Part shown: positions 33,196-42,190 of the stretch, in pieces | Position numbering within the stretch: position 1 is the first letter of the stretch | How the letters are laid out: every line of letters begins with the position of its first letter | Source of the DNA: Gonocerus acuteangulatus | Taxonomy: Eukaryota; Arthropoda; Insecta; Hemiptera; Coreidae | Reading direction: 5' to 3' | Assembly (NCBI GenBank): GCA_946811695.1 | Contig: OX328128.1 | Span: forward strand, 23,718,758 to 23,782,757 | Length of the DNA: 64,000 nt | Program-made: the position numbers and the translations under genes | The notes under the pieces: generated by a model | Seen by the model: only the letters and a program-made list of their open reading frames with translations | Databases searched by the model: none | Told to the model about the DNA's origin: nothing

Positions 33196-34677
33196 CAGTA
33201 GACTCTCCCTTATCCGGCGTTTTCTTATCCCTCACTCTCTCTCTAATCCAGCGGTCTCCGAGAGGAATGAGTGACAGATCTCGGAACTCGACTCGAGGGT
33301 TCCTAGAAAACCTTCCCTTCCTAGCTAGCCAAACATTTGTTTCGTGATATTTCATTGAATGAAAGTCAAAGAAGGCTTATATGTTTCGTTTTAGAGGAAG
33401 CAACTTGTGTTTCTACGAATAAAATAATTTTTTTTTTTTTTTTTTTTTTTTTTTACGGCGCATCTACATCTAGGTCATTAGCGCCGACATTCAGGGTGTA
33501 GCGAGGAATTTTACCAGCGAGCCGTGGGATGATAAAATTCCTGCCGGAGGTTGGGAATCGAACCCACCATCTCCTGCTTATGAATCCAAGGCGCTAGCCA
33601 TTAGACCACGGGAGACCCCGAATAAAATAAAAGTTTCTACTAAAGCACCTGCGGCTAGAACGCTTGATATATACCAGCAAGGATTTACATATTTTAAATT
33701 TATTTTATAATTCGGTACCTAAATTTTACTTACATATGCAATATAAAAAATGGTAAATATTATTAAATCCTTAAATAATAAGTTTTTTTAAAATAATTGA
33801 GTGACCGCTTCTAACTGAATTCTCTAATCCGGCGTTTACTCTAATCTGACAGTACCCCGATCCCGACGACGGGTCTTTTTGCGAAGACCACATCCAGTTA
33901 CTTTTGAAGTAGCAGTATTGATTTATAACAGTTACTCGTACTCGCTGATAAGCTTACTGATTAGCTTACAGGTTCTTTGCTGGTTATTTATTACTACTTG
34001 ACTCGTTATCGACGGTTATATTTCATATTAGATAATGACAAGCAATATTTATTAATAAAAAGGTTAATATGATCAAAATCAATTCTCTCAACTATGAAAA
34101 AAGTTATTGAGCATTAAGGTTAACTGTTTTGCAGGTTATGAAGATAACAAACAATGATATTTGTAAACACACATATTTTATTCCCTTTCTCTCTCTCTCT
34201 TTGGATATTTTACATTTATTTAGCATTATGGGCATAAGTGCTATGCGTTTCCGCTCGCTACGCTAGCTCAAGAAGATATCAAAACTCTAGTCAATCCAAA
34301 TCGCTATAATAAATAGAATTCTATTAATTTTAGCGACTCCAGTCTATCCAACTAGCTAAAATTAATAGAATTCTATTAATTTTTCCGACTAAGAAACCAA
34401 TCGCTTTTTCTTTCTCAGGAACATCGCGAACTAATTGTAAAAGACCCATTTTTTCTCACTAACATAAACAGAGCTTTTTCATAAACAAAAGCTAATGCAC
34501 TTTTGAAGGTTACTTTACTCCAACCAAGAACCAATACAATTGCTCATCGGAATCCTCCAATAGGAAGGCAAAGGAGTTATGCGCATGCGCTACAATCACT
34601 TCTGCTACCTCAAAAGTAACTGGATGTGGTCTTCGCAAAAAGAACCTCGACGACAACGGATTAGGGGGAGTCTACTG
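33196..34677. mobile_element. Tigger/pogo-like non-autonomous element with nested SINE
   Basis: Left end CAGTAGACTCTCCCTTATCC and right end GGATTAGGGGGAGTCTACTG are inverted and resemble Tigger-type termini. The left end is preceded by TA shared with the neighbouring mariner-type element. Inner inverted segments CTTTTTGCGAAGACCACATC (33877-33896) and GATGTGGTCTTCGCAAAAAG (34623-34642) are also present. SINE-2 interrupts it at 33428-33618. An inner palindrome GAATTCTATTAATTTTAGC / GCTAAAATTAATAGAATTC lies at 34317-34375. No transposase frame was found. Confidence 0.7.
33428..33618 (-). mobile_element. SINE-2, tRNA-derived SINE copy
   Basis: On the minus strand the head GGTCTCCCGTGGTCTAATGG and B box GGTTCGATTCCC are followed by a body with GATGATAAAATTC-complement motifs and an A tail (T run 33428-33454 on plus). 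CGAATAAAATAA is repeated on both sides (33416-33427 and 33619-33630), a clean target duplication. A sister copy lies at 35977-36180. Confidence 0.92.
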
Positions 34678-35181
34678 TGTACATATAATTATTAAATTTG
34701 TTAAATAGATAAAAAATTATCTATCGAAGAAATTAGTTCTAATACATTTACTGAATGGGGCTTCATTGAGCCCGGCTGAAGAGTTAGCAGTAATTAACCT
34801 GATAGGATTAAGGTAACCAATAAAAGTTAACCAATTATGGGAAAAGTTTAGTTCGGTTCAACTAGTTAGTTTGATTCAGGCGTCTGCCAAGGGTCAATTT
34901 ACCCATTCCTCAACAAGTACAAAAGCCTTTGGCAAAGTTTAAATAGAATAATGGCCGATAATACAAATCATCCCTTATTAATTTATAACTGCAGGATTAA
35001 ATACAACTTTTACGCATAAGAACAAACGGAGAATAAGAAGTAGTATTGACTCGACTCCGTATTGAACATTCTTTACATATTTATGGACACTTTATAGTTG
35101 AACAAGGTGAACAGTGTAATGAAGTAGGTACGAACAGTTTTTAATTTAAATTACTCACACTTCTTAACGATCTAATTTATT

Positions 35182-35183
<2 letters not shown>
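34678..35183. other. Intronic DNA, nothing recognised
   Basis: AT-rich sequence between the Tigger-like element and a TA tract. Confidence 0.4.

Positions 35184-35244
<61 letters not shown>
35184..35244. repeat. (TA)n microsatellite
   Basis: About 30 TA units directly abutting the tail of a SINE-1 copy. Confidence 0.95.
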
Positions 35245-35247
<3 letters not shown>

Positions 35248-35250
<3 letters not shown>

Positions 35251-35425
35251 CAGTCCCGTAACAGGCCACGAGGGCCCTGAGGGACAGATACTATAGAGGT
35301 ATCTGATTCATGACCATACGGCACACTAGGGAGATAGTGTGGTCAGTACTATGCTCCGTCCGCCTGATTTTTCCCCTTGGCTGCTTCGACTGCTATAGTC
35401 ATTAGCACCCAAGGTACCCATTTCC
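35248..35425 (-). mobile_element. SINE-1 copy, head missing
   Basis: ATCAGTCCCGTAACAGGCCA and CACACTAGGGAGATAGTGTG match the tail half of SINE-1. It ends at GGTACCCATTT, so the tRNA-like head is absent (5' truncation). A C-rich run follows at 35455-35466. Confidence 0.88.
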
Positions 35426-35567
35426 CCACACATTTCTCACATCTTTCTTGAGCCCCCCCCCCCCCCATTGAAGCCCATTTTTAGATTTTTGTTTTTAATT
35501 GATTGGGTTCTCCGACCACTAGAGTTATTAGCCGCTTTAAGAACTGTTCCATTTTTAACATAATGTG

Positions 35568-35594
35568 TTGTTTCATCATATTATGATGAAACAA
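35568..35594. repeat. Perfect palindrome, 13-bp arms
   Basis: TTGTTTCATCATA, one T, then its exact reverse complement. Isolated; purpose unknown. Confidence 0.85.
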
Positions 35595-35976
35595 TAGACC
35601 ATAAACTAATTCTAAACTCTAAACCTAAAAATCATATGTAGGAATGTTCTTAGTTGTTTTTTACATTACCGGATCTAACCTTAAACCTAGATCTGAACCT
35701 AAAATTACTATTTACATATTTATTTTACGGCGAGTACAACCACTCACTCAGAAACAAACCTTAAGAATGATACCAAAATCATAAAGATTCAAGCACCTAG
35801 AGGTTTTTTTCCCAAAATCGGGTGTTTGGCACCAATGTGCGGCATCGTAAGCGATTTTCCTTACGATGGAAGGAGGGAGGAAACGCTTCATGACGATAAA
35901 ATAAATATCGTTCTTTTTTTATTAATATTTATTTCATGTCAGCATCTAGTTTACAATAATAAAACTAAAACTAAAA
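35595..35976. other. Intronic DNA, possible repeat tail
   Basis: GGAAGGAGGGAGGAAACGCTTCATG near 35867-35892 resembles the terminal hairpin and GCGCT end of the AGTCCG family, so a decayed end may lie here. Otherwise nothing. Confidence 0.35.
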
Positions 35977-36180
35977 GGGGGTCTCCCGTGGTCTAATGGC
36001 TAGCGCCTTGGATTCATAAGCGGGAGATGGTGGGTTCGATTCCCAACCTCCGGCAGGAATTTTATCATCCCACGGCTCGCTGGTAAAATTCCTCGCTGCA
36101 CCCTGGATGTCGGCGCTAATGACCTAGATGTAGATGCGCCGTAAAAAAAAAAATAAATAAAAAAAAATAAATAAATAAAA
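35977..36180 (+). mobile_element. SINE-2, tRNA-derived SINE copy
   Basis: GGTCTCCCGTGGTCTAATGG head with A box, TTCATAA in the anticodon-loop position, and GGTTCGATTCCC B box at about 36032-36043. The body CGCTGGTAAAATTCCTCGCT and the A-rich tail (AAATAAATAAAA) match the inverted copy at 33428-33618. The paired anticodon stem is poor, so it is not a functional tRNA. Confidence 0.92.
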
Positions 36181-36641
36181 CTCCCTGTTGATACACACAG
36201 AAAAAAGAATAAGTGAACCATGGAAAGAGATCTGGAATAGTTCCAGATGGCTGGAGAAATAGAGTGAAAATCGGCTTAGAGTTGACAATGTGCGGATGAA
36301 AAAGCAGAAGGAGGTCGGGATGTAATCTCGCTAAGTATATTTGTGAATTATTCTCTAAATCCTCCTCTATTATACTAGTGTATCCCTAATGCCTTGGTGT
36401 CCTACGAGGATTAGCCATTAGACAAATATATATCTCTCAGGAAAATATTTTTACCCCTTTTCGAATGATTGTAGTAGAAAGAAGAATTGTAGTAAAAAAA
36501 TTGTTATCGATCCTATTGACAAGATACCGAAAATGACATTCCATTATGTAAGTAAGCGAAATATTTGTAGTATCCCAGACAAGGACGGATATGTAGTTTA
36601 CAATTAACTCCCACGATGGAGAATTAGACCGTCGTGGAAAA
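36181..36641. other. Intronic DNA, nothing recognised
   Basis: AT-rich; a 77-codon minus frame has no domain. Confidence 0.4.
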
Positions 36642-37598
36642 CAAAAAAGTCCGTCATGCAGGAGCTGCATAACTAAGCACTTTCTTCAGAATTTTTGTAG
36701 TGAAGACTACATTACTGAATAATTTGCTGTAAATAACCTATATAAATAAAATAAAAACTGAATAGTTCTGCTCAATTACATTTCTTATGAGAACTGTTCA
36801 ATTATTAATTTTGTAAATAGGTTATTTGCTTCCAAAGTTATGTTAATACATGATACTGTACTACTTAATAAATACACAAAAACGTCATTTCCCGTCGTTT
36901 GATTTGACGCCGGAACAGGATATAGTCCCCCTTGTGGGAAATAGCGCTCCTCGAGGCGCCTTTGCGAACCTACGTCTGGTCGCCTAATTCTAATGAAACA
37001 GAGTTTAAAGTAAAACCTCCGTTCCAATAGACCAATTTACTTCATTTTTACAACACTTCTTTCTCATGAGATACCCACGAAGTACACCGCGTTTCGTTAC
37101 AATACAGCAGAAATTACGACCGGTATGAATATATTAGTACTTTAGGTCCGGAGTAAACCCCCCCCCCCCTCCGAGTAACCCGATTTAGTTTATTTTTACA
37201 ACCCATTTTTCTCTGTGGATTACCACCACGAATACCGAGTTTCGTTGAAATGTAACAAAAATTACGGCTGGAAGTGGCAAATTGGTAACGTGGGTCCGGA
37301 GTAAACCTTCTAATAAACCGATTTAGTAAACCCCCCCTCCGAGTAACCCGATTTAGTTTATTTTTACAACGTATGTCTCTCTTTATATCAACATAACGAA
37401 TATCAAGTTTCGTTGAAATATAACAAAAACTACGGCTGGCATGGTCAAATTAGTGTTTTGGGTCCGGGGTAAACCCCCCCCCTCCTGGGGGTCCGATTTT
37501 GTTGGTTAACGTACTCGTTCAATCGTTTGCTAATTGAACGCTATATACCATGTTTCGTGAAGAAAAAACAAAAACTCTGGCTGCTATCGTGTTAACAG

Positions 37599-37672
<74 letters not shown>

Positions 37673-37680
37673 AAATATAT
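36642..37680 (+). repeat. AGTCCG-family repeat, subtype B, copy 1
   Basis: Head AAAAAAGTCCGTCATGCAGG at about 36644, followed by AGCTGCATAACTAAGCAC. The middle part shares GCTTCCAAAGTTATGTTAAT-type sequence with copy 2. From 37080 onward it holds a tandem of roughly 145-180-bp units, each with GTTTCGTT(A/G)(A/C)AAT, ACGGCTGG and GGGTCCGG(A/G)GTAAACC followed by a C run. It finishes with CGTGTTAACAGACAC and (TA)n at 37602-37668. Copy 2 follows directly in the same orientation. Confidence 0.8.
37602..37668. repeat. (TA)n microsatellite of AGTCCG-B copy 1
   Basis: Follows GTGTTAACAGACAC; followed by ATTTTAACGGGGGGTCATTT, as in the copy at 40037. Confidence 0.95.
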
Positions 37681-37844
37681 AAATTTTAACGGGGGGTCAT
37701 TTTCGGTGTCTACTAGGTAGGATCGATGGAGATTTGAAGAAATTTTTCAAAAATTCCGTCATGAGTAAAACCTCAATAGCTCCTTTCCTTCGGAGGAAAG
37801 TGCTAAAAATATGAGAACAATCGAATATGAAGACTCTCAATCAG
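37681..37844 (+). repeat. AGTCCG-B 3' segment
   Basis: TTTTAACGGGGGGTCATTTT, TTGAAGAAATTTTTCAAAAA and TCCTTTCCTTCGGAGGAAAG are repeated with high identity at 40037-40170. This is the part beyond the TA tract. CTTTCCTTCGGAGGAAAG is itself a palindromic hairpin with a TTCG-centred loop. Confidence 0.75.
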
Positions 37845-37945
37845 GGAATAATTGGGATTCGGCTAAGAAAACATCAATACGATTTTTGTAAAAAATCTAT
37901 ATTCAGGACGTTTCGACTACTCTTTGGTAGCCTTCGTCAGCTAAA
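37845..37945 (-). mobile_element. Penelope-like terminus with hammerhead-like motif
   Basis: Plus strand GATTCGGCTAAGAAAACATC then AATACGATTTTTGTAAAAAATC then GGACGTTTCG. On the minus strand 37940-37907 reads CTGACGA, A, stem GGCTAC/GTAGTC (6 bp with one G-U) with loop CAAAGA, GAAACGTC. TTAG before the core can pair with CTGA after GTC. It lies between two tandem AGTCCG-B copies. Confidence 0.6.
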
Positions 37946-37956
37946 ATGACAAGAAA

Positions 37957-39017
37957 CAAAGAAAAAAGTCCGTCACGCAGGAGCTGCATAACCAAGCACT
38001 TAGAATTTGGGTAGTTTAGACTGCTATCCAGAACAATTTGCTTAAAATATCCTACATAAATAAAATAAAAACATGAATAGTTCTCTTTTAAATTTGTAAT
38101 GAGTAACTGATCAATTATTAATTTGCTTCCAGAGTTATGTTTACACATGGTACCTATTACACTACGTAATAAATACAAAAAACCTCATATTATCGTATTT
38201 TGATCTAACGCACGAACAGGATACAGTCACTCTAGTGGTAGAAAGCGCTCCTTGCGGCGGCTTTGTGAACCTACGTCTGGCGGGCTTTTCTATTGAAATA
38301 TATTACAAATTAAACCCCCGCTTTCCGATTGACCGATTCAGCTCATTTTTACAACACTTCTTTCTCATGAGTTACCCACGACGTATACCGCGTTTCGTTA
38401 CAATACGGCAGAAATTACGACCGGTATGATTATATTAGGAATTTGGGTCCGAAGTAAACCCCCCTTCTAATGAACCGATTTAGTTTATTTTTACAACAAA
38501 TATTTACCTGTAGATTCCCACTACGAATACCGAGTTTCGTCGAAATATACCAAAAATCACGGCTGGTAGTGGCGAATTGGTATTGTGGGTCCGGTGTAAC
38601 CCCCCCCCCCCTCCTAATGAACCGATTTAGTTTATTTTTACAACACATATTTACCTGTGGATTACCACTACGAATACCGAGTTTCGTCGAAATATACCAA
38701 AAATCACGGCTGGTAGTGGCGAATTGGTATTGTGGGTCCGGAGTAAACCCCCCCCCCCCCCTTCAAATGAACCGAATTTGTTCATTTTTATATCTCACTT
38801 TTCTCTCTATATTACCACTACGAATACCAAGTTTCGTTGAAATATAACAAATATTACGGCTGACATAGTCAAATTAGTGTTTTGGGTTCGGGGTAAACCC
38901 CCCTTCCGGTGGACCGACTTTGGTGGTTAACGAACTCGTTCAATCGTTTGCTAATTGAATGCTATATACCAAGTTTCGTGACGAAAAATAAAAACTCTGG
39001 CCGCTATCGTGTTAACA

Positions 39018-39072
<55 letters not shown>
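37957..39072 (+). repeat. AGTCCG-family repeat, subtype B, copy 2
   Basis: Head AAAAAAGTCCGTCACGCAGG at about 37962 and GAGCTGCATAACCAAGCAC. From 38290 five tandem units of about 140-150 bp repeat GTTTCGT (38394, 38534, 38681, 38831, 38973), each followed by a GGGTCCGG.GTAAACC(C)n segment. The end is CGTGTTAACAGACA then (TA)n. The 125-codon plus frame at 38470-38847 is open only because of unit spacing and is not accepted as a gene. Confidence 0.82.
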
Positions 39073-39075
<3 letters not shown>

Positions 39076-39128
39076 TGTTAACACGATAGCGGCCAGAGTT
39101 TTTATTTTTCGTCACGAAACTTGGTATA
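38964..39128. repeat. Perfect inverted repeat around a TA tract
   Basis: TATACCAAGTTTCGTGACGA at 38964-38983 through GTTAACAGAC at 39011-39020 is followed by (TA)n and then by its exact reverse complement, GTCTGTTAACACGATAGCGG at 39073 to about 39128. The arms are about 56 bp without mismatch. Confidence 0.93.
39021..39072. repeat. (TA)n microsatellite at inverted-repeat centre
   Basis: About 26 TA units forming the loop of the 38964-39128 inverted repeat. Confidence 0.95.
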
Positions 39129-39131
39129 TTT

Positions 39132-39188
<57 letters not shown>

Positions 39189-39196
39189 GCATATAA
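39129..39196. repeat. (TA)n microsatellite
   Basis: Imperfect TA tract with an ACATATA and a GCATATA interruption, leading into a SINE-1 tail. Confidence 0.93.
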
Positions 39197-39204
39197 AAAA
39201 AAAA

Positions 39205-39528
39205 ATCAGTCCCGTAACAGGCCACGAGGGCCCTGAGGGGCAGATACTATAGAGGTATCTGATCCATGCCCATACGGCACACTAGGGAGATAGTGTGGTC
39301 AGTACTATGCTCCGGCCGCCTGATTTTCCCCTTGGCTGCTTCGACTGCTAAAGTCATTAGCACCCAAGGTACCCATTATTAAATTAATTAAAGGCTGGGT
39401 CGGCCTAGGGACGGTCAGGGAGGCCGAATTCAACCCATGAACGAAGACACTAGAAGAAAAAATCTTTAGTGCTTGCTCGGGATTTGAACTCAGGCCTCCA
39501 GCTTATTAGTCCAGTGCTCTACCACTGA
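39205..39528 (-). mobile_element. SINE-1 copy, almost full length
   Basis: Runs from ATCAGTCCCGTAACAGGCCA through TTAATTAATTAAAGGCTGGG to CAGTGCTCTACCACTGA. On the minus strand the first about 15 nt of the tRNA-like head are missing. Confidence 0.92.
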
Positions 39529-39544
39529 CAAATATATGCATATA

Positions 39545-39990
39545 TTTGTGTTAATACGGCATTCTCCAGCGGTCGATTTATTTGCGTAATATTTCGCAGA
39601 AATCATATTCTGCTTCTTCAGACGGTCCATGGCTTTAAATTTTTTTTATACTTAATAACCTATATATTCGATAGATCATATTGCCATATGGCAAGTTTCA
39701 GATGTGCATTGTTGTACCGAGGCCTGTTGACATAGAGTAGAGCCGATGGGACTCCTTTGAGACTGTTCTACGTCTTGCTTCTTTGCGCTTGCTTGTATTT
39801 TCCCACCCGATCTTCCTTCAATAGTTCTGTGAACGGGTTTCCATGTAGGATGTAGAATGACTCCTTCATCTCTGTTCAGAGTCTTAGGTTGCTTGAATAT
39901 TTCGACAGCCTCTCTTACTAGCCTTCTTTGACGATTGTTATTACGCAAATAAATCGACCGCTGGAGAATGCCGTATTAACACAAATAATT
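39545..39990 (-). mobile_element. Penelope-like 3' remnant between inverted repeats
   Basis: Minus-strand frame 39948-39676 (90 codons) begins RNNNRQRRLVREAVEIF and continues KTLNRDEGVILHPTWKPV, the pattern expected after the GIY-YIG endonuclease of Penelope-like elements (RE..EI, NRD.G..L...W.PV). The block is flanked by inverted repeats of about 48 bp: TTTGTGTTAATACGGCATTC on the left (39546) and its reverse complement on the right (ending near 39986). A hammerhead-like motif lies at 39592-39621 between the frame and the left repeat. The RT and endonuclease core are gone. Confidence 0.65.
39592..39621 (-). other. Hammerhead-like motif at Penelope-like 3' end
   Basis: Minus strand CTGAAGA, A, stem GCAGAA/TTCTGC (6 bp perfect) around TATGAT, then GAAA followed by TATTAC instead of CGTC. 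The core and helix II are good; the cleavage-side sequence differs from the other copies. Confidence 0.5.
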
Positions 39991-40036
39991 CTCCCCAGCG
40001 AAGAAACCTCAAAAATAATATGCATATACATATATA

Positions 40037-40170
40037 TATAAATTTTAACGGGGGTCATTTTCGGTTTCTACTAGGTGGGATCGATAAAGATTTGAAGAAA
40101 TTTTTCAAAAATTCCGTCATGAGTCCAACCTCAATAGCTACTTTCCTTCGGAGGAAAGTGCTAAAACAGA
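40037..40170 (+). repeat. AGTCCG-B 3' segment, separate copy
   Basis: Repeats TTTTAACGGGGGTCATTTTC and the CTTTCCTTCGGAGGAAAG hairpin of 37681-37810; a 60-codon frame here is a shadow. Confidence 0.7.
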
Positions 40171-40334
40171 AATTAATACACAGAAAAAAGGTTTATCAGT
40201 AAGATAAATGACAGGTCTATAAAAACAAATCAACTTATTATAAAAGAACAATTTGTTGTTAAAGTATTAGAACAATTATGTTATTAATGAACAGGTAAAA
40301 TGAACATTAAATAAAGTAATATGTATATATATAT
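40171..40334. other. Short AT-rich linker
   Basis: Nothing recognised. Confidence 0.4.
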
Positions 40335-40750
40335 GAGTAGCTTAATATCAAAGACGGACATCTGTCATTTTCTAAATGTTGAGAAAATCACCTTTTATGT
40401 TCGCAAGTTATAGTGAATATTTTTTGAAATATTTATTTCATAATTACGCGTATATGTTTGAAATTGATATCGTTCTGTTTTTTATATCAATACCACTCAA
40501 ACAATGAGTGAAAATTACCTTTGAACCCATTGGGTGATTGGTAGGTGTTCGTTTATGAAAAAAACCTCCACAGCAGGAGTCCGTTTTTTAAACAAAGCAT
40601 CTACTTTGAAGCCAGAAATTACATGTTTACGCCCGTTTTTTACAGAAACTAATTTCATCATTGAAAAGAGCAGACAAAAACCTATAGGAATCCACTGATA
40701 ACTCAATTTCGATTTTTTTACAGATGTCCGTCTTTGATATTAAGCCACTC
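40335..40750. mobile_element. MITE-like inverted-repeat element, 416 bp
   Basis: Left end GAGTAGCTTAATATCAAAGA and right end TCTTTGATATTAAGCCACTC are inverted with one mismatch; inside them CGGACATCTGT and ACAGATGTCCG continue the match. An ATATAT-like flank is present on both sides but is low-complexity. The overlapping minus frames of 63 and 92 codons have no domain. Confidence 0.72.
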
Positions 40751-40814
40751 ATATATTCTAATACGTTAATAGCAACTGTTTGTGTTTCTTCCCCAACGAA
40801 TCTCATTATAGAGG

Positions 40815-41010
40815 GGGAGTTTACTTCAGACCCGAATGCCCATACCGGCCGGCATAATTTTGGTTTATTGGGGAAAAATACTCGGTATACATAGTGGGCA
40901 TCCAACTAGAAAGATGTGTTTGATCGTTAAATTATTAATTGGAGTTTACTCTGGTCTGAAAAGATTATTTTGCCCGTACCGGTCGTTATTTTTGCATTTA
41001 TGCAACAAAT
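40815..41010 (-). repeat. AGTCCG-B tandem-unit fragment
   Basis: GAGTTTACT(C/T)...CTG and TACCGG(C/T)CG on plus occur twice (40820-40850 and 40943-40985), the complements of GTCCGGAGTAAAC and ACGACCGGTA in the subtype-B units. Two diverged units. Confidence 0.5.
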
Positions 41011-41269
41011 CTGGGCAGACATGATCTCCAAACAATTGAGGAACATTGGTTGAAATAAGAAAAATAAATCGGTTCATTAGAATTTTGTGAAATACTCAGT
41101 AATATGCTCGAATTCAATTATTCCTCAAAACTTTTAGGGGCTTTTTTGTTATATATAACTACACAGCTACACACATAGTTACACCTACTTTCTGCATCTA
41201 TAAAAGCAAAAATAAATTAGAAACCAAATAATTAATATTAAAATCTATAACAATGAGAGTTCATTGTTC
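41011..41269. other. Short linker
   Basis: Nothing recognised. Confidence 0.35.
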
Positions 41270-41765
41270 CGAACTCGTGATCTCCGAACTGTCAGTCATA
41301 GGCGATTTTAACCTAGCCAAGTTTGGTCAAAATTGGAAAAAAGGGTGTGGATTTGTGTAAGGAACAAACATACAGACAGACAGCTCGTAGAAATTTTTGA
41401 CCTAGCCTACGAGACTTCCTGTATCAAGACCTACCATTATTCCAAGTTTGGTCAAAATCGGTCAAACGATGTGGTTTTGTATAAGGAACAAACATACTGA
41501 CAGACAGCTGGTTGACGTTTTTGACCTAGCCTATGTGACTCCCCGGATCAAGACCTACCTGTGTGCCAAGTTTGGTCAAAATCGGAAGAAGGGTGTGGAT
41601 TTGTATAAGGAACAAACATACAGACAGACAGCTCGTAGAAATTTTTGACTTAGCCTACGAGTCTTCCTGTATCAAGACCTACCATTATTCCAAGTTTGGT
41701 CCAAATCGGTCAAACGATGTGGTTTTTTATAAGGAACAAACAAACAAACAGACAGACGCGTGATT
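41270..41765 (+). repeat. 124-bp tandem repeat, about 4 copies
   Basis: CCAAGTTTGGTCAAAATCGG-type phrases begin at 41317, 41442, 41566 and 41687 (spacing 125, 124, 121). Each unit also has TATAAGGAACAAACATAC and AGACAGCTCGTAGAAATTTT-like segments. It ends in AACAGACAGACGCGTGATTT then a short TA tract. The same repeat, inverted, forms the array at 63215-63812. Open frames of 66 codons are repeat shadows. Confidence 0.9.
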
Positions 41766-41794
41766 TTTATATATATAGAAGATAAATGTATATA

Positions 41795-42190
41795 TACAGG
41801 GTGATTCAGGTCTAAGGGTGGGTTTACACTAGGATAGTTATTGCAGGATATTTATATCAGAGAGAAATTCTGACTAATGTAAACCATGTAAAATTTATGT
41901 CTGACCCTAATGGTTTACATTAGTCAGAATTTCTCTCTGACATAAATATCCTGCAATAACTATCCTAGTGTAAACCCACCCTTAGTAGCCAAACTCTAGG
42001 AGGTGATTGTAGCCTTGATTTCCAACAAAAAAGTTAATTTGAAATATGGTCCGATCCCGAAAGGAAATGGAGCTATGTCCAATTTTCTGTTTTTTTAACG
42101 TACTCATGTTTTTTAATGAATAAGAAAGATTTTCTCAAAATCTATTCAAGATAATTAAATTCTAATTATGCCATTATAAAATAGACAAAA
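41795..42190 (-). repeat. AGTCCG-family tail, interrupted by a small palindromic MITE
   Basis: Plus-strand CAGGGTGATTCAGGTCTA, then after the insertion GTAGCCAAACTCTAGGAGGT, GGTCCGATCCCGAAAGGAAA and CAAGATAATTAAATTCTAAT. It is the inverted counterpart of 23930-24150, giving an uninterrupted reference for the insertion site. Confidence 0.75.
41815..41982. mobile_element. Palindromic MITE, 168 bp
   Basis: AGGGTGGGTTTACACTAGGA at the left has an exact inverted match at the right; the arms are about 72 bp each with only a few differences, around a loop of about 20 bp. TA is present on both sides (41813-41814, 41983-41984). The homologous locus at 24120-24140 lacks it. It cannot code for protein. 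Confidence 0.92.

Noticed and set aside
35600..35700. Telomere-like CCTAA repeats
   Set aside because: Only scattered AACCTAAA words, not a tandem array.
35977..36050. Functional tRNA gene at the head of SINE-2
   Set aside because: Unpaired anticodon stem, and the same unit with A tail and target duplication is present at 33428-33618.
38470..38847. 125-codon open frame with repeated RIPSFVEIYQKSRLV phrases
   Set aside because: Arises from 147-150-bp tandem units in the AGTCCG-B repeat; no start context or splice signals, and neighbouring units of other length break the frame.
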